From Muribaculaceae bacterium (lineage in GTDB: Bacteria; Bacteroidota; Bacteroidia; Bacteroidales; Muribaculaceae), in NCBI GenBank assembly GCA_017620635.1, contig JAGAUV010000003.1, forward strand, positions 1 through 49,164: a DNA stretch of 49,164 nt, given 5' to 3'. Below the pieces are notes generated by a model. That model searched no databases. It saw only the letters and a program-made list of their open reading frames with translations, and had not been told where the DNA came from. Position 1 is the stretch's first letter, and each line of letters begins with the position of its first letter. Position numbers and translations under genes: made by a program. This document shows positions 41,537 through 49,164 of this stretch, one piece after another.

Positions 41537-43267
41537 TTACTCAGCTTTGAAGAGTTGAGGCAATTTGTATTCGGCAGGTTCTTTTGCCGGTGCCATATTG
41601 GTGTAATATGTGCCCTCGTTGCCTTTGCTTACACATACGAAGCAATTGGTGTTGAGCGCGTTGGTAATCTTGACCTTGCCGTCGGCGAACTCTATTGTCC
41701 AGTAGCTGCCGTCCTGCGGTGTGTCGAAGATCTGGAATGTTGTAAAGTGGCTGTCGTCCATGCTCAGGTAGCGGCCCGAGTGGTCGGTCATGGTGTAGCC
41801 CTTGCCGTCGACCATTTTCAGCACGAAAGCTGCCTCCGACGGGCCGGTAAAGCTGTTGTCGGAGATGCTGGCGTCGGTAAGGTTGAAGCGGCCGTAGCTT
41901 GATGTCGAGGCAATGGCGGCGCCGTATTGGCCGTCGACTACGAGAACATACGAGGCGCCGGAGCTAACTTCGTTGACAAGCGAATACTTGATTTCCTCGC
42001 CCGGTGCAGGCGGTGTCACAGGCTCGTCGCCTCCTCCGGTCTCGCCGTTATAGCTCACAAGCTGGTTGCCGGTCGTGAACTGGGGTGTATTGCCTTTGAA
42101 GTTGATCAGCTTGCCTTTGACCACTACCTTGGCGCCTGTCTTGAGCTGGTCGGCCGAGGTAAACTTATCGCCATTGAGCCAGTAGCCGCGGTATACGCCG
42201 AGCACCTGGTTGCCGCCTTCGTCGGTAATGCTGTAGGTGGCGTTGCCGAAATCGGGGCTGACTTCCTTGATGGCCGAAATGACGCCGGCTACATATACCT
42301 CGCCCGATTCTACATCGGCGCCGAGGCCATTGATTACCTCGAGGGCTTTGACCACGTTATAGGGGCTCTCGGCTGTGCCTTCGCCCGACGGGGTGGTGCC
42401 GGGGCCGGGTTCGGGAGCGACGCCGTCGAAGCCGATGCAGCCTGCCTTGTCGATAAGAAGCAGCTGCCAGTCGCTCTGATAGTAACTGAGGATACCTACT
42501 ACCGAGCCGGTGCCGTAGGGCAGGATGGCGTCGGAGAAGTCGGAATATGAGCTGTTGCGCACGTTGAGGCGGTTGCCTTCAGCGTCGGTAACATAGCGGT
42601 CGGCGGTCTGCTTGCCGGCGAACTGCTGGCCTGCGTCCTGGAAGCTAACGCCGTCGACACGTACGAGGCGGCTCTGCCACATCATCAGGTCTTTGTCGTT
42701 CGATTTGGCGGCTACGATCTCCTTGAGGCTTGCTACGGTGGTGTCGACTTTGGCAGGCTCGGGGAATGCGTTCTTGTTGCGGAACACGTGGGCGGTAAAG
42801 ACTGCCTCGTCCATGAAGGTCATCTGGTCTCCGTTGACAGAGCCGAACTGCAGAAGCTTGCGGTAGGGGCCGATGTTGAGGCCGGTGGCATAGATAGCTA
42901 CTTCCTGGCCGAAGGGGAAGAGCTCGTAGATGTCGTTGCGGTTGACCGAGAACGACAGTGCTATCTGATTGCCCTCGGCGTCGTGCGACTGCACCACGAC
43001 ATTCTTGTAGATATTGCCCGACTGGTCCGACGAGCACACGCGGCCGGTTATGATGATTGAATCGCCTGACTCGGTCATGCCGATAGCTGCCGGGCCCGAC
43101 TGTACGGTGCTCCAGTATTGAGCCTTGAAAGCCTCGGTGGTCATTGTCGGCTCGATTGAGAGCGTCTCGGGGAGTACGAGCGGCGGACGGGTAAAATCGT
43201 CGTCGCACGAGCTCAATGCCGTCACGCCAAGCAACGCTGCTGCTATATATGTTAATGTCTTTTTCAT
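41537..43267 (-). CDS. DUF5689/OB-fold lipoprotein
   Basis: This 576-residue lipoprotein has a signal ending TALSSC (lipidated Cys21) followed by DDDF, consistent with surface export. The N-terminal DUF5689 region has SIIITGRVCSSDQSGNIYKNV and EVAIYATGLNIGPYRKLLQ. A single OB-fold module follows at about residues 290-410 (EVYVAGVISAIKEVSPDFGN). A C-terminal domain (ISDNSFTGPSEAAFVLKMVDG, then GRYLSMDDSHFTTFQIFD) resembles a beta-trefoil or Ig-like binding module. It lies 19 bases after the TonB-dependent receptor and is the first of two related lipoproteins, in the place a SusD would hold in a glycan-uptake locus. No SusD signature is seen. The ligand is unknown. Confidence 0.85.
   Translation of the reverse strand: MKKTLTYIAAALLGVTALSSCDDDFTRPPLVLPETLSIEPTMTTEAFKAQYWSTVQSGPAAIGMTESGDSIIITGRVCSSDQSGNIYKNVVVQSHDAEGNQIALSFSVNRNDIYELFPFGQEVAIYATGLNIGPYRKLLQFGSVNGDQMTFMDEAVFTAHVFRNKNAFPEPAKVDTTVASLKEIVAAKSNDKDLMMWQSRLVRVDGVSFQDAGQQFAGKQTADRYVTDAEGNRLNVRNSSYSDFSDAILPYGTGSVVGILSYYQSDWQLLLIDKAGCIGFDGVAPEPGPGTTPSGEGTAESPYNVVKALEVINGLGADVESGEVYVAGVISAIKEVSPDFGNATYSITDEGGNQVLGVYRGYWLNGDKFTSADQLKTGAKVVVKGKLINFKGNTPQFTTGNQLVSYNGETGGGDEPVTPPAPGEEIKYSLVNEVSSGASYVLVVDGQYGAAIASTSSYGRFNLTDASISDNSFTGPSEAAFVLKMVDGKGYTMTDHSGRYLSMDDSHFTTFQIFDTPQDGSYWTIEFADGKVKITNALNTNCFVCVSKGNEGTYYTNMAPAKEPAEYKLPQLFKAE
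42035..42385 (-). repeat. OB-fold module, near-identical to 39080-39430
   Basis: It encodes AESPYNVVKALEVINGL through GNTPQFTTGNQLVSYNG, the partner copy of the module in the downstream lipoprotein; the two are direct repeats about 3 kb apart. Confidence 0.75.
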
Positions 43268-43286
43268 TGTTGTTGTCGGTTATGAA

Positions 43287-46073
43287 TTAGAAACGAACGC
43301 CGATGTTGAGGAAGGCGCGGATACCCTGTGCGTAGTTGTAGCGGTTGGGGTAACGGTTGCGGTTGTAGTCCTTGGTGTCAAGACGGCCCTGCTGGTAGGC
43401 GTATGTGACAACGTCGCGGTTGTTGAGGATGTTGTTGACGTTGAGGTTGACATTCAGCGACACTTTACGGTTGATATAGATTACCTTGCCGATCGAGGCG
43501 TTGAGCGTAAATGCGTTCTTGAGTTTGTCCTGGGCTGAGAGCTCTATGATTTTGTCCATGAGCTGCTCTTTGGTGTAGTCGGGATACTGCTCTGCAAGAC
43601 CCGGCAGTACCTCGTGGTAGCGCGGTGCGAGATTCACGTAGGCGTCGCCCTGGAATGTGCCGTTGATGTTGAAGAACCAGTTGTTGGGAGCGGCCCAGTC
43701 GATGCCGATGTTGGCGGCGTACTGGGGTGTCGAGCCGAGGTAGTAGTTCTTGAGATAGACGGTCTGTGTGGTGTCAGGGTACATGCCGTTTTCAAACGAG
43801 CGTGTGCCTTCGGGGTTGCTCTTGTACTGGAATCGGGCATATGTGCCGGCGAATGTGGCTGTAACGCTCGGTGTGATCTTGTAGGCCATGCCGAGCTCTA
43901 CGCCTTTGTACACGCGGCGTACGCCTGTCATCACATAGTTGTTGTAGGTCTGGTAGCTTTCGTCGTAGAAGCCCGAGCGCTCGATGGCATTGCTGGTGTT
44001 GGTGTAGAAACCTGTCAGGCTGCCACGGAAGCGGCGGTAATTCCAGATATAGCCGAGGTCGCCCGAGAAGTCACGTTCGTTCTCTATATTATCTACCACT
44101 GCGTTGCCGATACGGGGCGAGATGAATACCTGGTCGAAGAGTGGTGCGCGTGTGCCGTAGCTGAGGTGGGCGGCAAACTGGTTGCGGCCGTCGAGCTTGT
44201 ATACTGCGCCGGCTTTCACGCTCACGTTGTCGAAGCTGAGTGTACGGCTCTTGCCGAGCGAATTTTGAGGAGCGCGGCCGTTGCGCATGTGGCCGTCGCG
44301 GTAGTACTGCGTGTGGCTGATCTGCATGGCGTAGTTCACATCCCACTTGGGCAGGTTGATGACGTTCTGCAGCCAGGCCTCGGCGCGCCATGCGTGGATG
44401 TCATAGTCGTAGCCGAAACGGTCGCCCTTGACTACGCGGCGGTTGGGGTTGTCGAGGTCGTTCTGGAGGTTGTCGGGCTTCACGGAGATTTCACGGTCGC
44501 TGAAGGGGTCGATGTCAAGCCAGAACTCGCCGCCGAGAAGGTCGCGGACGGTCTTGTAGTTGGAGCTCTTGGTATAGTTCATCGACACACCGCCCTGAAG
44601 GCTCATCCATGAGTTCAGACGGGTGTTGACATAGCTGTTGAATACGCCCACGAGCTGGTGGTTGGTGCGGTTCTCCATTATGTACGACGAGCCTTGCTTC
44701 TGCGCGTCGGGGAGATTGGCGTTCTGGGCGTTGTTGAGGTAGTTGATGCTGTAGAGGTCATCCCACTTTACCTGACGGAACGACTCGTCGTTCTCCCAGA
44801 GCCAGGTGTAGTAGTCGAATGCCTCGGGATTGTTCTTGTTCTCGTCAGAGTTGCTCATAAAGTACGAAGGCAGGTACTTGTAGTAGGTAGGGTTGGGGTC
44901 GAGTGCCTTGTAGTAGTTGAGCGCTGTGCGGTTGTAGTAAACCGAACGGAAGGTAAGCGAGGTGTTGAGCGATGTCTTTTCGTTCTTGAAGAGCCAGTTG
45001 AGCATCACTGTGGGGTCGAATGTCTCGGTAATGCGCGACGAGCGCTTCTTGCCGTCCTGATAGCCCCAGTCGGGATTATAGAGGTTGGAGCCGGCGAGGT
45101 CGTAGGCTTCCTGTACGGTCGGGCGGCCGGTGGCGCGCTGTGTCGGACCGCCGAATGCGGTAAGCACGAGGTCGTTCTGGGCGTTGATGCGCTTCTGGAG
45201 CGACAGGAACACACCTCCCGAATTATAGAATGTGCCTTCCATCACGCCTTCTTTGGCATAGCGGCCGATTGCGCTCACGGTCATGGCCCAGCCCTTGTCG
45301 TTGAGACCGGTGGCATATGTTACGAGGCCGCGCATCATGTAGTTGGAGTTTGTGAACGCTACAGAACCGTTGAACCCGGGTGCATAGAGGTCGGTGGTGG
45401 TGTTGTAGTTGACACTGCCTGCTATATCGCCGTAGGCATAGTTGCTGGCCTCCATGCCGATGCTTGTGGTCTTGTTGCGGAAGGCGCGGCTTGTCATGCC
45501 AAGAAGGGTGGAGAAGCTGAACGATCCGCGTACGAGGTCATTCATTCTCACACCGTTGATATATACGCTCTGGTACTGGTTGTCCATGCCGCGGAAGCGG
45601 AAGTACATGGGGCCGAAGTTGTACGACGCTGTGTTGTAATAGATGTTGTCGTTGGCGCCCGTAAGAGCTGCCACGCTTTGAGATGAACCCTCGTCGTTTT
45701 CGAGAGCTGTCTCGTCGAAGATAAGATCGTCGAGATCTCCGTACATTTCTGTTCCTGTGTTGACAGGATTGAGACGGATCTCGCCTAAATTGACAGTCGA
45801 CTTGGCGTCGCTGACCTCGACACTGTAGCTTTCGAAGCCGTCGCACATCACTACAACGAAATCGTCGGTGCCGTCGGGTGCGGTAATACGGAACTGTCCG
45901 TTAAAATTAGTCATGGTCTGAGCGTTCTGCCCTCGAAGCACTACGGTAGCGCCGCTGAGGGGGCTGCCGTTAGAACTGTCGACCACGACGCCAAGTATTG
46001 TCGCCGCCGACGCTCCAAGCGCCGGTATCAACGTTACAAGGCATAGAAGTAAAAACAGTCTTGTTTTCATCAA
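43287..46073 (-). CDS. TonB-dependent receptor
   Basis: This 928-residue outer-membrane protein has a signal peptide ending ALGASA. A carboxypeptidase-regulatory-like domain follows (about 25-105, with VVDSSNGSPLSGATVVLRG), then a plug domain (about 130-235, with MYFRFRGMDNQYQSVYINGVRMND) and a 22-strand barrel to the terminal aromatic FLNIGVRF. It takes up a ligand with energy from TonB-ExbBD. The partners are two DUF5689/OB-fold lipoproteins instead of SusD, so the ligand is unlikely to be a simple glycan. It leads the operon behind a good promoter; MM at the N-terminus leaves two adjacent start choices. Confidence 0.93.
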   Translation of the reverse strand: MMKTRLFLLLCLVTLIPALGASAATILGVVVDSSNGSPLSGATVVLRGQNAQTMTNFNGQFRITAPDGTDDFVVVMCDGFESYSVEVSDAKSTVNLGEIRLNPVNTGTEMYGDLDDLIFDETALENDEGSSQSVAALTGANDNIYYNTASYNFGPMYFRFRGMDNQYQSVYINGVRMNDLVRGSFSFSTLLGMTSRAFRNKTTSIGMEASNYAYGDIAGSVNYNTTTDLYAPGFNGSVAFTNSNYMMRGLVTYATGLNDKGWAMTVSAIGRYAKEGVMEGTFYNSGGVFLSLQKRINAQNDLVLTAFGGPTQRATGRPTVQEAYDLAGSNLYNPDWGYQDGKKRSSRITETFDPTVMLNWLFKNEKTSLNTSLTFRSVYYNRTALNYYKALDPNPTYYKYLPSYFMSNSDENKNNPEAFDYYTWLWENDESFRQVKWDDLYSINYLNNAQNANLPDAQKQGSSYIMENRTNHQLVGVFNSYVNTRLNSWMSLQGGVSMNYTKSSNYKTVRDLLGGEFWLDIDPFSDREISVKPDNLQNDLDNPNRRVVKGDRFGYDYDIHAWRAEAWLQNVINLPKWDVNYAMQISHTQYYRDGHMRNGRAPQNSLGKSRTLSFDNVSVKAGAVYKLDGRNQFAAHLSYGTRAPLFDQVFISPRIGNAVVDNIENERDFSGDLGYIWNYRRFRGSLTGFYTNTSNAIERSGFYDESYQTYNNYVMTGVRRVYKGVELGMAYKITPSVTATFAGTYARFQYKSNPEGTRSFENGMYPDTTQTVYLKNYYLGSTPQYAANIGIDWAAPNNWFFNINGTFQGDAYVNLAPRYHEVLPGLAEQYPDYTKEQLMDKIIELSAQDKLKNAFTLNASIGKVIYINRKVSLNVNLNVNNILNNRDVVTYAYQQGRLDTKDYNRNRYPNRYNYAQGIRAFLNIGVRF

Positions 46074-46122
46074 GTATGTATTTTGGGTTATGTTTAGTTA
46101 GCTATTCATTCATAAAAAGCAT

Positions 46123-46155
46123 CAAAATTAATAAATTTTATCGTTTCCGACCAAA
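46123..46155 (-). promoter_or_regulatory. promoter of the TonB-dependent receptor operon
   Basis: Minus-strand TTTG (46152-46155), 21 bases, TAATTTTG (46123-46130). The leader to the start at 46073 is about 45 bases. Confidence 0.7.
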
Positions 46156-46198
46156 GGAAAGTGTCGTATAACATAAAATTAACATTTTAAATGTCGGT

Positions 46199-46600
46199 TT
46201 AGTTTTCATCAAGGGCCTTTTCGTAGAACTCAATCGGCAGTCCGTCGGGGTCCTTGAAAAATACAAATCGCCTGCCGCTGTATTCGTCGGTGCGGATCTC
46301 CTCGTGGGCGACGCCCTTGGCCTCGAGTTCGTCTACGGCCTCGTCGATATTATCTACCTCAAACGCCAGGTGGCGCAGGCCGGCAGCCTCGGGATGTGTG
46401 AGTCGCCGGGGAGGATCGGGAAACGAGAAAAGCTCTATTACATACTCCTCGCCGAGAGCGAGGTCGGTTTTATACGATTGCCGCTCCTTGCGATAGTTCT
46501 CCGATAATATTCTAAGACCCAATATATTGGTGTAGAAATCAAGACTCCGCTCATAGTCGGAACATATCACGGCGATATGGTGTACTTTATTTAGTTTCAT
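46199..46600 (-). CDS. VOC-family protein (YaeR/SMU1112c glyoxalase-like)
   Basis: This 133-residue cytoplasmic metalloprotein has two beta-alpha-beta-beta-beta modules. The likely metal ligands are H8 (KVHHIAVICSD), E56 (YVIELFSF), H77 (GLRHLAFEVD) and E124 (LPIEFYE). The set and length match the SMU1112c/YaeR branch, close to glyoxalase I (gloA2), but substrates of that branch are unproven. It starts 13 bases after the truncated ATPase remnant and has no obvious promoter of its own. Confidence 0.92.
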   Translation of the reverse strand: MKLNKVHHIAVICSDYERSLDFYTNILGLRILSENYRKERQSYKTDLALGEEYVIELFSFPDPPRRLTHPEAAGLRHLAFEVDNIDEAVDELEAKGVAHEEIRTDEYSGRRFVFFKDPDGLPIEFYEKALDEN

Positions 46601-46613
46601 TGATTGTTGTTCT

Positions 46614-46997
46614 CTATCTCGGAAGAATGGTTGAAGCCCAGTTGGGAAGCTCCTCTACATAATGTTTTACAAGTTCTCCGTCACTCAGTCGGAACAAAAG
46701 ACGCGCTTCTGCATCCTCGATTGAATTGTCGTAGACATAGAGCCTGTCGACTATCGAGGATAGGATTTTGCAGTTGGCAATGGACTTGTCGTAGCGTGAT
46801 ATGATTTTGGGGATAGGTACATCATGACCGCCATTCAACACACGGTTCGCTACTCGCTTCGCATTGATTGTCGGAGATTCGGTGGAAACGAAGAGTAGGC
46901 GTATGAAGAATCCGGCGTGCTTCGCTCTGAGAATGTAATCGACCTTATCGGCAGCTGACATCACAGTCTCAAAGATATGGTTTTTGCGTTCGGCAAG
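46614..46997 (-). pseudogene. C-terminal remnant of a zeta-toxin-like AAA/kinase gene
   Basis: About 128 residues, from LAERKNHIFETVMS to the stop, match the second half of zeta-toxin-family ATPases. They include HAGFFIRLLFVSTESPTINAKRVANR and GGHDVPIPKIISRYDKSIANC. The P-loop half is missing. The recognisable part begins at about 46997, immediately after recognisable RhuM sequence ends in another frame. The longer frame to 47120 is a shadow of the RhuM gene. The base composition is AT-richer than the neighbours, suggesting acquired DNA. It is probably not functional. Confidence 0.75.
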
Positions 46998-47012
46998 ACA
47001 TCTTTCTCTCCA

Positions 47013-47502
47013 TTTGATAGAACCGCCGCTCACTGAGACGAATCTCACGTATCTCAGCCAACAGATGCTCGAAATAGTCGATATTAAGGACCGCCCCGTT
47101 TTCCATCCGTTTCTTGTCAATCACGTATCCTCGGATAGCAAACTGACGCAAGATGAAAGTACACCACTGTCTGAATTGGGTGGCACGGGTACTGTTCACG
47201 CGATAGCCGACGCTGATAATGGCATCGAGATTATAGAAAGTCGTATTATACGTTTTCCCATCCGATGCAGTTGTTTCCATTTTGGAAATAACTGAATCCT
47301 CCGAAAGCTCTCCGCTCTCAAATATATTCTTAAGATGCTTGCTTATAGCAGGCACTCCCACATCAAATAGTTCTGCCATAGCCTTCTGCGTGCACCACAC
47401 TGTTTCATCGTGGTACACTACCTGCACGCCTGATTCTTTCCCTTCAATCTGAAAGATCAGGAACTCTGCCGTGCTGTTTCGTATCTCATACTTCCTTGCC
47501 AT
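47013..47502 (-). pseudogene. truncated RhuM-family gene
   Basis: Starting at ATG 47502 (MARKYEIRN), about 163 residues match RhuM-type proteins. They show VQVVYHDETVWCTQKAMAELFDVGVPAISKHLKNIFESGEL, then YNLDAIISVGYRVNSTRATQFRQW, and IDYFEHLLAEIREIRLSERRFYQ. The family normally continues for well over a hundred residues. Here it runs into an unrelated frame (the zeta-like remnant) and stops at 46969. A deletion joining two genes is the simplest explanation. RhuM genes travel with mobile and defence islands, and their role is not firmly known. The N-terminal helix-turn-helix-like part could still be made. Confidence 0.8.
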
Positions 47503-47565
47503 AATCAATTGCAAATACGGTATCCCGGTTTAACGCCGACCTTTTATGTAAAGCTCGCTCAGTCG

Positions 47566-47573
47566 CAAAATTA
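47566..47573 (-). promoter_or_regulatory. -7 box upstream of the RhuM remnant
   Basis: Minus-strand TAATTTTG lies 64 bases before ATG 47502 and just downstream of the dnaK-unit terminator; no clear -33 box. Confidence 0.4.
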
Positions 47574-47574
47574 C

Positions 47575-47610
47575 AAAAAAAGTGTGGAAACATATCGCTC
47601 CCACACTTTT
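47575..47610 (-). terminator. terminator of the dnaK / small-protein unit
   Basis: AAAAGTGTGG (47578-47587) pairs with CCACACTTTT (47601-47610); on the minus strand the hairpin is followed by T residues (complement of 47575-47581). Confidence 0.85.
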
Positions 47611-47626
47611 ATTAGATGTTTTAGTC

Positions 47627-47803
47627 TTATGCGAGTACGTATTTGCAGCGGACGGGAGATGTGATTGTACCGTCTTTTTTAAGCTGTGCGAATACTTTGT
47701 CGACAACTTTCTTGTCAAGGCCTGTCAGCTCGGCCACCTTGGTGGCGTTTACCGGTTCGCCGGCCTTGCGCATTGCTTCGATTATGGTGTTTCTTTCGTC
47801 CAT
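47627..47803 (-). CDS. 58-residue winged-helix-like protein downstream of dnaK
   Basis: This small ORF was found by reading the minus strand after dnaK. It starts ATG 47803, 15 bases past the dnaK stop, and ends at 47627 before a strong terminator. The sequence (MDERNTIIEAMRKAGEPV, then NATKVAELTGLDKKVVDK, FAQLKKDGTITSP, VRCKYVLA) reads as three helices and a short wing. That is a minimal winged helix-turn-helix like those in MarR/DprA-type domains. It could bind nucleic acid or be a protein-interaction module. The tight spacing and shared terminator suggest co-transcription with dnaK. Function unknown. Confidence 0.82.
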   Translation of the reverse strand: MDERNTIIEAMRKAGEPVNATKVAELTGLDKKVVDKVFAQLKKDGTITSPVRCKYVLA

Positions 47804-47818
47804 AGTGGTAAGTGTTTG

Positions 47819-49164
47819 TTACTTCACTTCCTCGAAGTCTACGTCGGTCACATGGTCGTCAGGATTGCCGCCCTGCTGTGCGCCGGGGTTGGCACCTGCC
47901 TGCTGCTGGGCCTGCTGAGCCTGGGCATTGAGGATGTCCTGCTGAGCGGCGCCGAATGTAGCCTCGATCTCCTTGATGGCGGCGTCGATAGCTGCGAGGT
48001 CGGCGTTCTTGTGGGCTTCTTTGAGCTTGCTTACAGCGCCCTCGATAGCAGAGCGTTTGTCGGCAGGTATCTTGTCGCCCAGTTCGCCGAGCTGTTTCTC
48101 GGTCTGGTGGATGATAGCCTCTGCCTGGTTCAGTTTGTCTACGCGCTCTTTCTCGCGTGCGTCGGCTTCGGCGTTGGCAGCAGCCTCATCTTTCATTCGT
48201 TTGATTTCAGCGTCGGTAAGACCGCTCGATGCTTCGATGCGGATGCTCTGTTCCTTGCCTGTAGCCTTATCTTTGGCCGATACATTGAGGATACCGTTGG
48301 CGTCTACCTCGAATGTCACTTCGATCTGAGGTATGCCACGCGGAGCGGGAGCGATGCCGTCGAGGTGGAATTTGCCCAGCAGTTTGTCGTCTTTCGCCAT
48401 GGGACGCTCGCCCTGGAGTACGTTGATCTCTACTGAAGGCTGGTTGTCGGCTGCGGTAGAGAAGGTCTCGCTCTTACGGGTAGGAATGGTGGTGTTGGCT
48501 TCGATAAGCTTTGTCATCACGCCGCCGAGAGTCTCGATACCTACACTCAGAGGCACAACGTCGAGAAGGAGCACATCCTTCACATCGCCTGAGAGCACGC
48601 CGCCCTGGATGGCTGCGCCGATGGCTACTACCTCGTCGGGGTTAACGCCCTTGGAAGGTGCTTTGCCGAAGAACTTCTGCACTTCTTCCTGGATGGCCGG
48701 AATACGGGTCGAACCGCCCACGAGGATCACTTCATCGATGTCGGATGCTTTCAGACCGGCGTCGCGCAGAGCCTCCTCGCAAGGCTTGATTGTAGCGTGG
48801 ATAAGCTTGTCGGCAAGCTGCTCGAATTTGACGCGTGTCAGTGTCAGCTGCAGGTGTTTGGGGCCTGTGGCGTCGGCTGTGATGTAGGGCAGGTTGATTT
48901 CGGTCGATGTTGCGCTCGACAGCTCGATCTTGGCCTTCTCGGCTGCGTCTTTGAGGCGCTGGAGGGCCATGGCGTCTTTGCGCAGGTCGATGCCTTCTTT
49001 CTCGAGGAAAGTGTCGGCAAGATAGTCGATGATCACGTGGTCGAAGTCATCGCCGCCCAGATGGGTGTCGCCGTTGGTGCTCTTCACTTCGAAGACCCCG
49101 TCGCCAAGTTCGAGGATGGAGATATCGAAAGTACCGCCGCCGAGGTCGAATACGGCGATCTTGC
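47819..49164 (-). CDS. dnaK: molecular chaperone DnaK, C-terminal part
   Basis: The gene runs off the window, and about 448 residues are visible. They include the second ATP-binding phosphate motif [15 protein letters not shown], then [26 protein letters not shown], and [15 protein letters not shown] of the nucleotide-binding domain. The [18 protein letters not shown] linker, substrate-binding domain, helical lid and a Gln/Ala/Gly-rich tail ending DVDFEEVK follow. The cytoplasmic Hsp70 folds nascent and stress-damaged proteins with DnaJ and GrpE, neither of which is in the window. A 58-residue gene follows directly. Confidence 0.98.
   Translation of the reverse strand, partial: KIAVFDLGGGTFDISILELGDGVFEVKSTNGDTHLGGDDFDHVIIDYLADTFLEKEGIDLRKDAMALQRLKDAAEKAKIELSSATSTEINLPYITADATGPKHLQLTLTRVKFEQLADKLIHATIKPCEEALRDAGLKASDIDEVILVGGSTRIPAIQEEVQKFFGKAPSKGVNPDEVVAIGAAIQGGVLSGDVKDVLLLDVVPLSVGIETLGGVMTKLIEANTTIPTRKSETFSTAADNQPSVEINVLQGERPMAKDDKLLGKFHLDGIAPAPRGIPQIEVTFEVDANGILNVSAKDKATGKEQSIRIEASSGLTDAEIKRMKDEAAANAEADAREKERVDKLNQAEAIIHQTEKQLGELGDKIPADKRSAIEGAVSKLKEAHKNADLAAIDAAIKEIEATFGAAQQDILNAQAQQAQQQAGANPGAQQGGNPDDHVTDVDFEEVK

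Noticed and set aside
46614-47502. Active RhuM/zeta toxin or defence system
   Set aside because: The ATPase lacks its P-loop half and RhuM lacks its C-terminal half; the join looks like a deletion.

Overview
The window is chromosomal DNA from a member of the Bacteroidales, most plausibly a gut Muribaculaceae-like organism; the genus cannot be fixed from sequence alone. The case rests on many promoters of the Bacteroidetes type (TTTG/TTG, 18-21 bases, then TAnnTTTG), weak or absent Shine-Dalgarno sequences, a TonB-dependent receptor with a carboxypeptidase-regulatory N-domain, DUF5689/OB-fold lipoproteins, a GSCFA protein, a MurF-alanine racemase fusion, and a DAHP synthase-chorismate mutase fusion. 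Base composition is moderately GC-rich and even, except for a lower-GC patch near 46.6-47.5 kb.

Layout. 1-379: C-terminus of a glycoside hydrolase. 442-4542: aromatic amino-acid operon (prephenate dehydratase, aminotransferase, DAHP synthase/chorismate mutase, prephenate dehydrogenase). It is preceded by a short Phe/Tyr-rich leader peptide, an intrinsic terminator and a competing antiterminator helix, which together look like a ribosome-mediated attenuator. 4594-6371 (minus): outer-membrane barrel, nagB and a small monooxygenase. 6693-7187: a short membrane-anchored AraC-type regulator. 7244-8471 (minus): three tandem YbjN-like paralogues. 8547-9416 (minus): an AraC regulator divergent from an operon at 9557-15151 that interleaves TatA and TatC with two Gfo/Idh/MocA oxidoreductases (one with a Tat signal), a DUF1080 3-keto-glycoside hydrolase-type lipoprotein and a sugar isomerase/epimerase-type lipoprotein.

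15292-16724: glutaminyl cyclase-like M28 lipoprotein and SufE. 16804-24935 (minus): SulP transporter, tricorn-like S41 protease, and a legB / ATP-grasp / neuB cassette suggestive of a nonulosonic acid pathway. 25026-30258 (minus): OmpA-family lipoprotein, GSCFA protein and MurF-Alr fusion, overlapping end to end. 30406-32528: MINPP-type histidine phosphatase and an RsiV-like lipoprotein. 32611-36662 (minus): PHP-type tyrosine phosphatase, Wza-like export lipoprotein and Wzc-like tyrosine kinase with a Tyr-Gly tail. 36833-38494: AspT/YidE-type transporter with a possibly leaderless transcript. 38568-46073 (minus): TonB-dependent receptor and two modular lipoproteins. 46199-47502 (minus): a VOC protein and a scar where a truncated RhuM gene is joined to the tail of a zeta-toxin-like ATPase. 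47627-49164 (minus): a 58-residue winged-helix-like protein and the C-terminal part of dnaK.

The strongest candidate for something little described is the aromatic leader-peptide attenuator at 442-645. Next come the Tat translocase genes embedded in a periplasmic sugar-oxidation operon. No tRNA, rRNA, CRISPR array or complete insertion sequence was recognised.
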